Part shown: piece by piece, positions 32,783 to 43,689 of the stretch | Numbering within the stretch: position 1 is the first letter of the stretch | Layout of the letters: each line of letters opens with the position of its first letter | Assembly: GCA_002633025.1 (NCBI GenBank) | Contig: NMRB01000534.1 | Coordinates: forward strand, 243,285-307,284 | From: Notospermus geniculatus | Taxonomy: Eukaryota; Nemertea; Pilidiophora; Heteronemertea; Lineidae | Direction: 5' to 3' | DNA length: 64,000 nucleotides | Notes under the pieces: generated by a model | What the model saw: only the letters and a program-made list of their open reading frames with translations | The model's database searches: none | What the model was told of the DNA's origin: nothing | Made by a program: the position numbers and the translations under genes

Positions 32783-32945
32783 CGGTCCCAGAATGTCACA
32801 AAGTTTGACGTCACAGACGTAAGTCATGGCCCCCACGTCATTATGGATGACGTTGTGGCGTGCACTTTCTCTCTGTGACGTCAAATTTCATGACGTTCTA
32901 GGACCGCTAACTAGTGGTGGCCTCTAACGGCAGGAAAGTCTCCCA
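32783..32945. mobile_element. MITE with GGAGACTTTCCTGCCGTTAG ends, unit 1 only
   Basis: GGAGACTTTCCTGCCGTTAG pairs with CTAACGGCAGGAAAGTCTCC, and inner pairs are TTAGCGGTCC and GGACCGCTAAC with TGACGTCA words. Unit 2 reads GGCTGGGAATTGAACC across the site (about 42471-42486). Confidence 0.85.
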
Positions 32946-33356
32946 TTAAACCATCTTGATCTTTGAAAACTGACTGAGACATTCTACCACTGCACCACAC
33001 CAGTATCTAGAGACCCCAAATCTAGCTATCCACCTTTTCATGGGTGCTGTACTTGATATACAACGACAATACAATACCAATGAGCCACCGGCCAAGCCGA
33101 AGAAAGGACATGTTGATTAAGTGTCAAGACTGGACCCTTGGGAGGTGGTCAGTTGATCTAACTAACTCCAAGATATTATTAACTATCTAATATTATCGGA
33201 CAACACAGGGCCACCAGCCAACCCTGAGTGTAAGGAACCAGACATGTCTAGACAGAAAGGAATTTAACTCTTCAGTACCAAGTACACACGTAAGTCTGTT
33301 AAGAACTGCAGCTTTATACCGTGCATCTCTTTTAGCAACGGTATGGACAATAATAG

Positions 33357-33500
33357 GAGCTGTCAGCGAGTTGACCACTAGGTGTCACTACGGCCCAATT
33401 CAATGCATCTAGCGGACCCAGTCATTATGGATCGAGCAGCAATCACGTAGATTTTCCTGTACATTGGTCCGCTAAGACTTTGCTGCCATCTGCTGGCAAT
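33357..33500. repeat. Diverged interspersed repeat shared with 55.69 kb
   Basis: CAGCGAGTTGACCACTAGGT, CACTACGGCCCAATTCAATG and TTTGCTGCCATCTGCTGGCA recur at 55692-56030, where another MITE interrupts it. Confidence 0.7.
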
Positions 33501-33580
33501 ATGCGCGGCTGACTGCTCCTATTGGACAACAGGGCCACCAGCCACTGTGCGTGTAAGGAAGCAGACAGGTCTATGCCAAC

Positions 33581-33787
33581 ATAGGGCTCGTTTCCACCAG
33601 CATATGGCGTTGGCGGTAATGTCGGCATTCGAATCACTTCTATGTTGAGTCCATTGACTGTTTCAACCACACTTTCGCGTCAGCGTCGAACTGCGGTGGA
33701 AACAGTCAATGGACTCAACATAGAAGTGATTCGAACGCCGACGCCGACATTACCGCCGATGCCATATGCTGGTGGAAACGAGCCCAT
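33581..33787. mobile_element. Palindromic MITE, unit 1 only
   Basis: TAGGGCTCGTTTCCACCAGC and GCTGGTGGAAACGAGCCC bracket arms of about 80 bp (GTCAATGGACTCAACATAGA). Unit 2 has no insert here but a different MITE nearby (42919-43284). Confidence 0.85.
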
Positions 33788-34207
33788 AAGAAGGGAGTTT
33801 AGCTCTTTAGTACCAAACACATACTACACATAGAAACTGCAGCTTCAGTGCACCTTCTTTTGCAATTCTACGTAATACGCGAAGCACCCTGTCTAAAAAG
33901 GTTCTATTTACGACATGCCATTACTGTGACTCCCACTGGTATATGATGATGGACTGGGCCACATTGCTGGAACTGCATGGATCCACTGCCAACACCAGTT
34001 AAGGCTTACCATACATCATCACTATTCAATTAAAACATTTCACAATTCAATTAAAACGTATGTCCGGAAGATTTTTTGACGTTAGCATAAAACATCTCTA
34101 CTGATTTATGGTCGTAGCCGAGCCTATAAGTGCATAGCTGCAGTAAAAACCAGTAGTTGGGAGAAAAGCCAGGCGTAATCGCACTTGCTACTAGTGATTA
34201 TGTCCAG

Positions 34208-34323
34208 GACACCCTCGGCTCGGATGCTTTGACCATCATGCCAGAGGACTCCAGCACATCATCTCAGACACATCAGATAACTCGTTGGATGGTTGGCGGA
34301 AATGTGCTTGATAGGCAAACTTG
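34208..34323 (+). CDS. Candidate exon, unit 2 copy
   Basis: Counterpart of 22836-22951, open throughout with the same acceptor and donor. The visible amino-acid difference is W for R in the THQITR region. Confidence 0.35.
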
Positions 34324-34798
34324 GTATATTCTCCTTATCTTGAGGAGGTGCTGATCAAGATAAATTACAGACATTTTTCATTACCGGAACCTTGGCGGGA
34401 TGTCTTCACCGCTCTGTCGCAGCGTAGTCCGAAGGCAAAGTGACCGGAAGCCTTAATATTTCAAGAGGTGAAAGTTACCAAGGTTACTTTCAAATTAGCT
34501 TTGTCTTCCAGAATAACATGACAAGCAACTAACAGAATGACAGGAAGGACAATGAGAGTGGTATTATATTGTATTTTCCATCAGGGCTGAAGCCAAAGCA
34601 TTTATTGGCCCGGTAGGAAGAGGCCACCTCAAAATCTTCATGTTGTTCACTTGGATGGGTATTTCACTTGCCTTAGGAAAGGAACGACGTACTCAACAAA
34701 GTACCACAGCTTACTGTCCTATACAATGGACCTGAAGAGCCAGGGCTAATCCCATTGGCACGGCTGGATTCGAACCTGGGACCTGCCACTTGCATGCT

Positions 34799-34907
34799 TG
34801 GTCCGTATTTTAGAATGCTCCTCAATGTAAAAGAGTTCCTCAAGGCTATTGTTCTCCTGTTGAGAACAATAGCCTTGAGGAATAGTGTTGAGGAGCATTC
34901 TAAAATA
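34799..34907. mobile_element. CCGTATTTTAGAATG hairpin element, copy 4
   Basis: Orthologous to 23840-23953. Its last bases, ATACAGGCCC, lie beyond the later insertion at about 35599. Confidence 0.8.
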
Positions 34908-35597
34908 GTGCCAATGGCACTGTGCCCGCTTGGCTTTTTAGCACAGTGGTGGAAAGCATAGGCCAAATCACTACAACCTAGAGGTAAATACACACAAAGT
35001 TTCAACACAATAGCTCGAACGATTATCAAAATATAGGCCTTTTAAGTTTTTCACAAAACACCCCCTACCTACCAAAATAGGAATCGCATCGCACCCAAAA
35101 TCGAACTTGACCTAGATTTTGTGGTCGTACACACCTGTATGCAATATGAAAATGATCCTTCAAAAACTGAAGGCACTATCCATCTGACAAGGAAAAATTA
35201 GATGTTTTCGTTTCGGCCTCCTAGTGGCAAAGTGAAGAATCTGACTGCGGCAAAATTTCATGTGGAAGTCACCACAAACTAGAGGTACATACATACAAAG
35301 TTTCAACACGATAGCTCAAGTCATTCTCAAAATACAGGCCTTTGAATATTTTCACAAAACGCCCCCTGCTGGCCAAAGTAGGAATCGAATCGCACCCAAA
35401 ATTGAACTTGACCTAGATTTTGTGGTCATACACAACCATATGCAATATGAAAATGATCCGTCAAAAACTGAAGGCGCTATCCATCTGACAAGGGAAAAGT
35501 TTACGGACGCACGCACGCACGCACGCACGACAGACCACCACTAAAGGCGCCAAGCACAGCATAAGCCCTTTTGGCCTATGGGCCAAGCGGGCTAAAA
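34908..35597. mobile_element. GTGCCAATGGCACTGTGCCCG element, unit 2 only
   Basis: GTGCCCGCTTGGC on the left pairs with GCCAAGCGGGC on the right, with AAAATA at both flanks. Inside are two imperfect ~330-bp subrepeats ending AAAACGCCCCCTGCTGGCC and a short CACG run (35507-35529). The same ends bound 59031-60100. Unit 1 shows the empty site at about 23945. Confidence 0.85.
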
Positions 35598-35806
35598 ATA
35601 CAGGCCCATGATACGCACTAGGCTATCAGGGCTCCATGAGAGTAGTGATCAAGAGCATTTTCGTTCATTGTTGTCATTGATATCTTCCACATGAAATTCA
35701 AAAGGATTTCACGGAATACTTTTCAGAAATTTGATAATCCCAGGTCTATAGAAAAGACACCCAATTCTTCTCATATTCTCACTGACTATAATGTCTCCTT
35801 TCTCAG

Positions 35807-35860
35807 GAATCGCCCTACCAATCCTCATCTCAATCCCCTACCAAAGAGACTTCATCATAG
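35807..35860 (+). CDS. Candidate terminal exon, unit 2 copy
   Basis: Counterpart of 24159-24212, with the acceptor intact. It reads ESPYQSSSQSPTKETSS and a stop. Confidence 0.25.
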   Translation, partial: ESPYQSSSQSPTKETSS

Positions 35861-36208
35861 GAAATTTCCCCATTTTTCAAATCTCAAATCATATCCCCAG
35901 GACGTAAAGGCCAGACGTTAGCTTAGGTCAGCAGCCAACTATCTTATAAATCATAGGTTGTCATGCCTGTATTGTGTTAGGAGATTTCAATGGCGTAGAT
36001 CATCCCATTTTTCATTCGTCTATCTATAGTTGCATGTCAGTTAGGTACAACCATTAATCATTGGAATTTCAGCAAAAGTAAAAGGATTTTCCCTTCTTTT
36101 TCTCATTGTATCAATGGCCGTGGTTTTACAGCAGGTCTCCTTAAGCCACATGACTCGTCCTGCTGTAAAGTTTGGCTAATGGTCACCTGGTCACTGTAAG
36201 AAATACAC

Positions 36209-36366
36209 TAATGCCCGCTGCACACGATCAAATTTTTCATCCAATTTTCTGAATATGCTCAATAAAGCCCTACATGCGGGTTTATACACTGAACCCCAAT
36301 AGGCCCGGAATCTGAATTTCCAAAAAATATATTGGATGAAAAATTTGATCGTGTACAGCGGGATTA
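36209..36366. mobile_element. TAATGCCCGCTG MITE family, copy 3
   Basis: Orthologous to 24553-24710 in unit 1. Confidence 0.85.
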
Positions 36367-36523
36367 ACAACTTCGTAAAATAGAGACCAAAAACACTACC
36401 ACTACAAATACTTGTCCCCTGTGGGAGACATGGAAAAAAATATTTTTTTAAAGAAGCCAAAACTGCACCACACTGGGGCTATAAATAACTCAAAAACTTA
36501 GACTAGACAGAAATTGATTCCAG

Positions 36524-36642
36524 ATATTTGTGAAATTGATATTTTCTTTTTTGTTGCAATCTTCAATATCAAAGAGCAACTCAGAGAATTTTCTGAAACT
36601 GACAAGACTGATGTCATCCGTGCGGAAATCTATTCTCAGTAA
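36524..36642 (+). CDS. Candidate terminal exon, unit 2 copy
   Basis: Counterpart of 24871-24989 with acceptor, frame and stop preserved. It reads IFNIKEQLREFSETDKTDVI where unit 1 has IFDIK, then RAEIYSQ. Confidence 0.35.
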
Positions 36643-37624
36643 TACAATATGCTTTACAATTGCAGCTACATGCCAATACTTTTGCTCAAAAAAGTCAATG
36701 AACGTTCAAAAGTAATGTAAAACATCAAAAGGAATCACCTCCCCCCCCAACAATATTGCAACGGACTGTATGTCCAATGTTTGCTTTAAGAACAATGCCG
36801 TCAATCAATTCAGTCGAAGCAGACGAGAATGGTTGGCGTCAAGAACAAATGGCGAACTTCCATTATTTTCGTATGCATGTTTTTATTTCTGCATTTATCG
36901 GAAATAATTAATGCCAATAGTAACATGGCCGCCCAAATGTAATAAACGGTAACATTAATGTCAATGTTTAGTTTCTAAGTTGGCCAATATTCAATGGGAG
37001 TGGTTTCATGTCAGCTTGAACACTTTGCTACATGCATGGAATACACATCAAGCATTAGTTATTACCATCAAGTTGCGGCGAAAGTAACTCTCACCAGCGT
37101 ATTGGTGTGAGGGGAGTTCATTTGCTTCAGGTGCACAGAGAAGTACATTTCAGATTAGTACCCAAGAATCGGTGGACACTAAAGTACAACTGCGTGTGCC
37201 AGAGTTGAATTTCATATTCCCTGTACTCTTTGTACCGTTTGGTATAAGTGAATGAAAGAATAGAAGAATGAATGAAGAGATAAATATTTATACATGTGTA
37301 TCACAGTGAGATGCATTCATATTAATGTAGTGCATTCCTATAATACATTTTGTATGCTTCTTTTTATTGTTGTGGTGAAGTGCACGCATTGCAGTTGCTT
37401 CAATTCCTCTATCAGAGGGAAATTCATTCATTATACTGACAAGATCTTCAACAAATTCAAAACAGTGATGAATATTCAAGCCCACAGTGCAACCCAATAC
37501 AAATCACTTCACCATTTATTGCTATATCTGTGAGATTTGACACCCGTGAGTAGTGCATGCAAAGCACTTCTTAGGACAAGAACCAATACACACCAAAATC
37601 ATTACCAAAAGGTTACAGACACCA

Positions 37625-37888
37625 GGGGCCTGTTTCATTAATTGATTTTAAGCTAATGGTACCATTAACTTCAATGCATTTTCCATTTGGTTAAAGGTGC
37701 TATTAGCTTAAGCGGGCCATACACGATCAATATTATTGCACAATATTGGGCCCAAAATAGGGAAATGTGCCTCTTGGCATGATGGGTAAAAGAAGATTGG
37801 CAATAATATGACCCATTTTGGTCCTCATATTGTGCAATAATATTGAATGTGTATGGGCTGCTTTGGAGTCACTTTATGAAACAGGTTC
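37625..37888. mobile_element. GGGGCCTGTTTCAT palindrome with a nested MITE, unit 2 only
   Basis: GGCCTGTTTCATTAATTG on the left pairs with CACTTTATGAAACAGG on the right. At 37708-37862 a second element is inserted, with ends CGGGCCATACACGATCAATA and TATTGAATGTGTATGGGCTG and inner TTATTGCACAATATTG. Confidence 0.75.
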
Positions 37889-37942
37889 TGGCTTTACCAA
37901 CTTCGCCTGTTGGTGATTGTTGCCATTGCTGACCACATGGCA

Positions 37943-38340
37943 CTGCTGTGTGGTCAGCAATGACGACAATCACCAACAGGCGAAGTTGCACCCCGGCAAA
38001 TGCCACACCTCTGTGACCTCACAACTGCGATTTTGGTGTACATCATTCCATCATTTCTTGCAGTAACAAGAGGCTGGCTTGATTGTCTTTGGAAGCTATG
38101 TGCATGGCCCTTGCCAGTTAGTTAGCCAAGTAAATACACTGCTATGTGGTCAGCAATGATGACAATCACCAACAGGCGAAGTTGCACCCCGGGCAATGCC
38201 AGACCTTTGTGACTTCACGACTCCAATTTTGGTGACTCGTTCCATCATTTCTTTCTTGCTAGGAACTAGTGGCTGGCTTGATTGTCTTTGAAAGCCATGT
38301 GCATGGCCCTTGCCAGTTAGCCAAGTAAATGCACAACCCA
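37943..38340. repeat. ~200-bp local tandem duplication, unit 2 only
   Basis: GTCAGCAATGACGACAATCA and GTCAGCAATGATGACAATCA start two consecutive copies that both run through AACAGGCGAAGTTGCACCCC and CTGGCTTGATTGTCTTTG. Unit 1 has one copy (26540-26740). Confidence 0.85.
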
Positions 38341-38872
38341 ATACATTATCCTGCCAGTCTCAAGTGACCTTATATTATTGCTCTTCATGCCTTCCATATT
38401 TTATCACCCATTACGACATATTCGTGAGCCCGCGTCGCGTTCTCAGGCTCCAAGTTCCCACACTCCGCCCAGAATTCCTGAGAAACAGCTCCAAAAGTGA
38501 CTAGCAGTAACTCTCCGAGGAAGCCACTTTTTGCAAGAAGCGATTGCTATATCATCCATCAGCCTACATACCTTAGATCTTGAGCTGTCAGATACGGGCA
38601 GTCGAGAAGATTAATGTTCTATTCCCACTTCACATTCCACATGATAAAGAGGGTGACAGGCACTAACACTATTGTTTCTTTCATGAGGTTTGCTTTCCTT
38701 CTGCAACATTTATGCACGACCGGCACTTGCACAATATGTGTTCACTGACTTTCCCTTGATATTTCACATTTCATTGGATACTGTGCATTGAGTTTTGGTG
38801 TTATTACCAGCATTTTACGCACATTGTGCAAAATGGTCACTGTACATCCTGTACCACTACAAGTGCAATTAC

Positions 38873-39027
38873 CAGGGGTGGATCCAGGATTTGGGAAAAG
38901 AGGGGGCGCCCTGTGCCAGGAACATTGAAATTTGCACCCAATTCCAGAACTTCACGGTCGATTTTACAGATTTGTTGGCCAAAAGGGGAGGCGCATGCCC
39001 GGTGCGCCCCCCCTGGATCCGCGCCTG
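38873..39027. mobile_element. GGATCC-type MITE, copy 6, target duplication ATTAC
   Basis: Orthologous to 27271-27424, with ATTAC at 38868-38872 and 39028-39032. Confidence 0.9.
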
Positions 39028-39565
39028 ATTACCATCTAATGTTTCATTCATATAAAAAGATCTCTGTCATCCTTCTCTGGATTAACCCTCAGGTGCCAGT
39101 GGGACGATCATCAACATTGAAAAACAAAACTCAACAGGTCTAAAACATTTTGAGCAATCGCCATGCCATCTTAAGACAACTGACCAAACAAACTTGACGG
39201 AAAAGATCGTTTGCGACGAGACCAATTCAGTCGTCAGAAACAATCTATTTTTGGTATCGTAGATATTTGTGCCAGAGAGCTTTGATTGATTTTTAGGCTT
39301 GAAAGCAGCTTAGGGAATTTGGCACTTTTAGGGTTAAAGGACACCACGCCACCTAGACACAACAACAGGTTTAGTATGATCAAAGAACTGATGATGTCAG
39401 GAAAGCTCATCTCCTTTTTTTGCTGTTGGAGAAGAAAGGAGTATCAGATTTTCCATGTACACCAATTTTTGAAACAAAATTTAGAGGGTTGAATGACGCC
39501 CAATAATCTTCGAGAGGTTGCCAAGGAAACTGCAACTAATCTCGTTGCTCTCCTCTTTCATTCAG

Positions 39566-39808
39566 ATCGGCAAAAAATCCGCCCAGACGTCCCCATACAG
39601 CTTCCATCACTGTCTTGACATAGTTATCACATCTCATGGCGTCGAGCACTCTTACCCGTCCCACATCAAATGCACTCTCACCAAAGGGATCACATCCAGA
39701 GAGATCAAGGAAAACGTGTCGAGAATATTTCACCGAAGCGAAGAGGAGCCATGGGAAAATGGATGCTTGAGACTTGGGAGGACGATTTTCTATGATACGA
39801 TGGATGGA
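39566..39808 (+). CDS. Best coding candidate in the duplication, unit 2 copy
   Basis: Counterpart of 27952-28194 with the same strong acceptor (CTCTTTCATTCAG). The only clear difference inside is GTC for ATC. Immediately downstream the copies diverge quickly. Confidence 0.4.
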
Positions 39809-39922
39809 GTGTCAGGGGTTGCCACTGGCTCGGAGCCAACATGGAAATATAAGGTTTCAAAATTATCCCCTTTCGCTGTGGGTCAACATGTCCTGCAGCA
39901 CAACAGATCATGGAAAGGTTTG

Positions 39923-40042
39923 GGCCCGTATTTTAGAATGCACCTCAAGGTAAAGGAGTTCCTCAAGGCTATTGTTCTCCGGTTGAGAACAATAGCCTTG
40001 AGGAACTCCTTTACCTTGAGGAGCATTCTAAAATACGGGCCA
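39923..40042. mobile_element. CCGTATTTTAGAATG hairpin element, copy 5, nearly perfect
   Basis: A 120-bp hairpin from GGCCCGTATTTTAGAATG to CATTCTAAAATACGGGCC with only a couple of mismatches (CACCTC versus GAGGAG) and a TTCTCCGGTTGAGAA apex. Confidence 0.9.
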
Positions 40043-40152
40043 TTTTCAGATAGATCTGGCCAAAGGTACTTGGCCTCTTGTCACTAAACTGTAATGGTGT
40101 GATCACAAATAAGAATGTTGCACAACCCTCGGCAGCAACAACGTGTCATGGC

Positions 40153-40305
40153 TTATGGCCTATACACACGATCCAATTTTTCATCCAATTTTTTGGAAAT
40201 TCAGATTCCGGCCTATTGGGGCTTCAATGTATAAACCCGCATAGGCCTTTATTGAGCATATTCAGGAAATTGGATGAAAAATTTGACCGTGTGTGTAGGC
40301 CATTA
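40153..40305. mobile_element. TAATGCCCGCTG MITE family, copy 4
   Basis: Orthologous to 28536-28691. Confidence 0.8.
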
Positions 40306-40846
40306 CTGGCTTTACCTGACACCACGAAAGAACTACGGTATTGATTACGCCAACCCTACGGATAATCTAGTGTTGTGCAACACTACCTTTTGGTAAATGT
40401 GATCTGGTCACATTCCAGAATTCAACTACCGGTAAGTACCGGTACCTTTGGCCAGAACGGTATGAAAAACACTATAGTCAGTGGGCGATAGAGTGCCACA
40501 GCTGTAGATCAAGGTGGACAATGTAATGTATAAATGTATAAAAGAACATATATGCCGGAAAGAAGAGTCCATTGATCATATTCTTTGTTACGCAAGGTTG
40601 AGCAGGTTTGTCAACTTGCATTTGTCAATATACATGTACGTATTGGGCCGACAACCCTGGCGACGATTTTGTATCAGTATCTGACCCATCACCGCAAAAC
40701 CAGTACTAAGTCGCTCTGAAGTCAGCCGGTTGAGACCAACATTTCGTCAATTTCAGAAGGTCTAGGCTTATTGTCTGTCTTTTGCAAAATCTGAGTGATT
40801 ACATTTCTTTCTTTATCTCATGGAGTTATTTTGGTTCATCTTGGTT

Positions 40847-41023
40847 CAGGCGTGGATCCAAGGGGGGGGGTGCACCTGCCGCACGCCCCCCTTTCGGCCA
40901 AAAAATCTTTAAAATCGACCGTGAAATTCTGAAATTTGGAGCAAATCATTGAAATTCACCGCAGATTTCAATGTTTCTAGCACAGTGTGCCCCCTCTTTC
41001 CCGAAATCCTGGATCCGTCCCTG
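40847..41023. mobile_element. GGATCC-type MITE, copy 7, target duplication TGGTT, unit 2 only
   Basis: CAGGCGTGGATCC to the GGATCCGTCCCTG end, with TGGTT at 40842-40846 and 41024-41028. Absent from unit 1, so this family moved after the segmental duplication. Confidence 0.9.
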
Positions 41024-41075
41024 TGGTTCGTATCTTGTGTGACTTAATACGGGTTTTGCTTCACATATATATTGA

Positions 41076-42183
41076 CAGGGTTCGTACACCTTTAGGCTCT
41101 CAAATTTCAAGGACTTTTTAAGGACTTTCACGGTCTGATTTCAGCAAAATTCAAGGACATTTTCATCAAATTTGTATGCCAGGGTGGGTATTTCCCGGCA
41201 TCTTGACAAAACAAAACACCAGAGTCATCAAAACTTCGGAAAGAATGAGCAAATAATCAATGCCTGAACGATGCCATTCATTGTCAGCAATGATGAAAAT
41301 ACAAGGCGCACGCTGGGCGTGGCGAATAACCAGGTTTTCGAAGTGGCGGCGTGAATAGCACTTTTCCTGTTTTCACATTTAGCCCCCTATTGGCCAAACC
41401 TTGAATCGAATGATGCTGAATATCGAAAGGAAACAATGTCTACTCACAAGCAACATGTCCACAAAGTTTCACAAGAAAATCTGAAGTCGTTCCCATGTTA
41501 TAACACTTCGATGATTTTCGGGTAACGCTGCCTGGCAGCCATATTCGATGTGCGATCGGCCCGAAACTTTGTATTTCAGAAGGTATCCCTGTAGTACACA
41601 TTTATGCAAGGTATCAAATGGCTAGGTGAGAAAACGACGACACGTGCCAAGTTCGTAACTTTTGCCGAACTTTGACCTCTGTGACCTTGAAAAGTAGGTC
41701 AAATGAAAAACCCGGGTATTATGTTATGTATCGTCATTAGATATACCAATGATAAAAATTTGGTGACGTTCCGTCCATTCATTCAGGAGAAATAGCACTT
41801 TTCCTGTTGTCACATTTAGCCCCCTATTGGCCAAACCTTGAATCGAATGATGCTGAATATCGAAAGGAAACAACGTCTACTTACAAGCAACATGTCCCAA
41901 AAATTTCAAAAGAAAATCTCAAGTCGTTTTTAAGTTATCAGGCGGACAAGAGAAAAGCAGACGCCCGGACGCCCGACCGCCCGACCGCCCGGACGCCCGA
42001 CTGCCCGAACGCCCGCCACTTTCGGTAATTTAATAACCAGGACTTTCTTCGAAAACCTGGTTAATAAGGACTTTCATTGACATTTTAAAGATTTGTCAGA
42101 ATTCAAGGATATTCCAGGTCCTGGAGATATTATTCCTAAAATTCATTGATATTCAAGGATTTCAAGCACCTGTATGAACCCTG
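41076..42183. mobile_element. 1.1-kb CAGGGTTCGTACA element, unit 2 only
   Basis: The ends CAGGGTTCGTACACC and its near complement CACCTGTATGAACCCTG are hAT-like in sequence. Subterminal AAATTTCAAGGACTTTT repeats occur in both arms. Unit 1 reads ATATATTGGAAGCATT across the site (about 32563-32580). The flanks TTGA and TTGG allow only a short or decayed target duplication. A second element is nested at 41338-42062. Confidence 0.8.
41338..42062. mobile_element. AACCAGGTTTTCGAAG element nested in the one above
   Basis: AACCAGGTTTTCGAAG and CTTCGAAAACCTGGTT are perfect inverted ends, with AAT on both flanks (41335-41337, 42063-42065). The interior has two direct ~430-bp repeats starting AATAGCACTTTTCCTGTT with CCCCCTATTGGCCAAACC, and a GCCCGACC-type run at 41968-42010. 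The interior is related to 59.2-59.75 kb. Confidence 0.85.
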
Positions 42184-42918
42184 TTGGAGGCATTATGTGC
42201 AGTTGTCCACCAACGAAGATTATCTTGAACTCAGGTTGAGCCACAGCTTTTCAATTGTTCAAGTTTCCACCAGGGGATGATGTGACAATGGAAAAGTTGT
42301 GGCTCAACCTGAGTTTCAGATAATCTTCGTTGGTGCATGCAGCCCTAAATAACAAAGGCACACCCTTGATTATAGTCTAAAAGCACTTCAAAACATTTCC
42401 CCAGTCTCTTTGGGGAAGTCAAGGAGCAGCAGCACACACTTTAATCCTTTTGAATACTAAGTGGCAACTTGGCTGGGAATTGAACCATCTTGGTCTTTGA
42501 AAACTGACTCAGACATTAACCACTGCACCACACCAGTAGCCAAAATACGGCAAGAAGAGACCCCAAATCCACTCCACCTTTTCATGGGTGCTGTACTTGA
42601 TATACAATACCAATGAGCCACCGGCCAAGCCGAAGAAAGGACATGTTGATTAAGTGTCAAGACTGGACCCTTGGGAGGTGGTCAGTTGATCTAACTAACT
42701 CCAAGATATTATTAACTATCTAATATTATCGGACAACACAGGGCCACCAGCCAACCCTGAGTGAAGGAACCAGACATGTCTAGACAGAAAGGAGTTTAAC
42801 TCTTCAGTAACGAATACACAACAAATCTGTTAAGAACTGCAGCTTATACCAATGCATCTCTTTTTGGAACTCTATAGACAATAACTGGACAATAGGGCCA
42901 CAAGCCAACTGTGAGTAA

Positions 42919-43284
42919 AGCCCCTTTCACACCTGGCCTACGTAGAGTTGCGTAGTGCGGCGTACCGACTACGCCAATCTTACGCTGTGCCTACGCTGAC
43001 TTACGTGGCAATACGCTGAGGGACGCAAAGGGGTATGCGTACTTTCGGTATTGAGCATTGGACGCAGAAAGTACGCAGTTTTTACACAAGTCTACGCAAC
43101 ACTATGCTAATGTACGCCATGCCTACGCAATAGTACGCTACCCTATGACAGTCTAACGAAAAATCCTTTGAGGCTGGCGTAGTGTGATGTGAAAGGAGTG
43201 GGAGGCCAGCGTAGGGCAGCGTAAGCTCGGCGGAGTCGGTACGCAGCACTACGCAACTCTACGTAGGCCCGGTGCAAAAGGGGC
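42919..43284. mobile_element. 366-bp MITE with TAA target duplication, unit 2 only
   Basis: AGCCCCTTTCACACCTGGCC and its near complement GGCCCGGTGCAAAAGGGGCT, with arms of CTACGCAACTCTACG words. TAA flanks both sides (42916-42918, 43285-43287). Unit 1 shows GTGTAAGGAAGC at about 33550, so the empty site is proved. TAA duplications are typical of PIF/Harbinger elements. Confidence 0.9.
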
Positions 43285-43689
43285 TTAAGGAAGTAGACAT
43301 GTCTGTACAAGAAGGAGTTGCTCTTTAGTGCCAAACAACATACGACACATCTGTTAGAAACCGCAGCTTCAGTGCACCTTCTTTTGCAATTCTACGTAAT
43401 ACGCGAAGCACCCTGTCTAAAAAGGTTCTATTGACGACATGCCATTACTGTGACTCCCACTGGTATATGATGATGGACTGGACCACATTGCTGGAACTGC
43501 ATGGATCCACTGCCAACACCAATTAAGGCTTACCATACATCATCACTATTCAATTAAAACATTTCACAATTCAATTAAAACGTATGTCCGGAAGATTTTT
43601 TGACGTTAGCATAAAACATCTCTTCTGATTTATGGTCGTAGCCGAGCCTATAAGTGCATAGCTGCAGTAAAAACCAGTAGTTGGGAGAA

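Larger units (their letters stand above)
22822..34192. repeat. Segmental tandem duplication, unit 1 (11.37 kb)
   Basis: It starts at GTGATTATGTCCAGGAC and ends at CGCACTTGCTACT. Unit 2 starts one base later with the same GTGATTATGTCCAGG and ends with the same CTTGCTACT at 43716, where sequence continues into the rest of the AGCCTAGCGTACATC element. Homologous stretches keep the same order throughout and differ by roughly a few percent by eye. Unit 1 alone carries the insert at 23297-23697, the 3.1-kb element at 28980-32126, and MITEs near 32440, 32785 and 33581. Confidence 0.9.
34564..35640 (-). mobile_element. SINE in unit 2 with nested insertions
   Basis: The same SINE as 23192-23985. It lacks the 401-bp MITE but contains the hairpin element (34799-34907, continued at 35597), and inside that hairpin the 0.69-kb insert 34908-35597. 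Three levels of nesting are therefore ordered in time. Confidence 0.8.
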
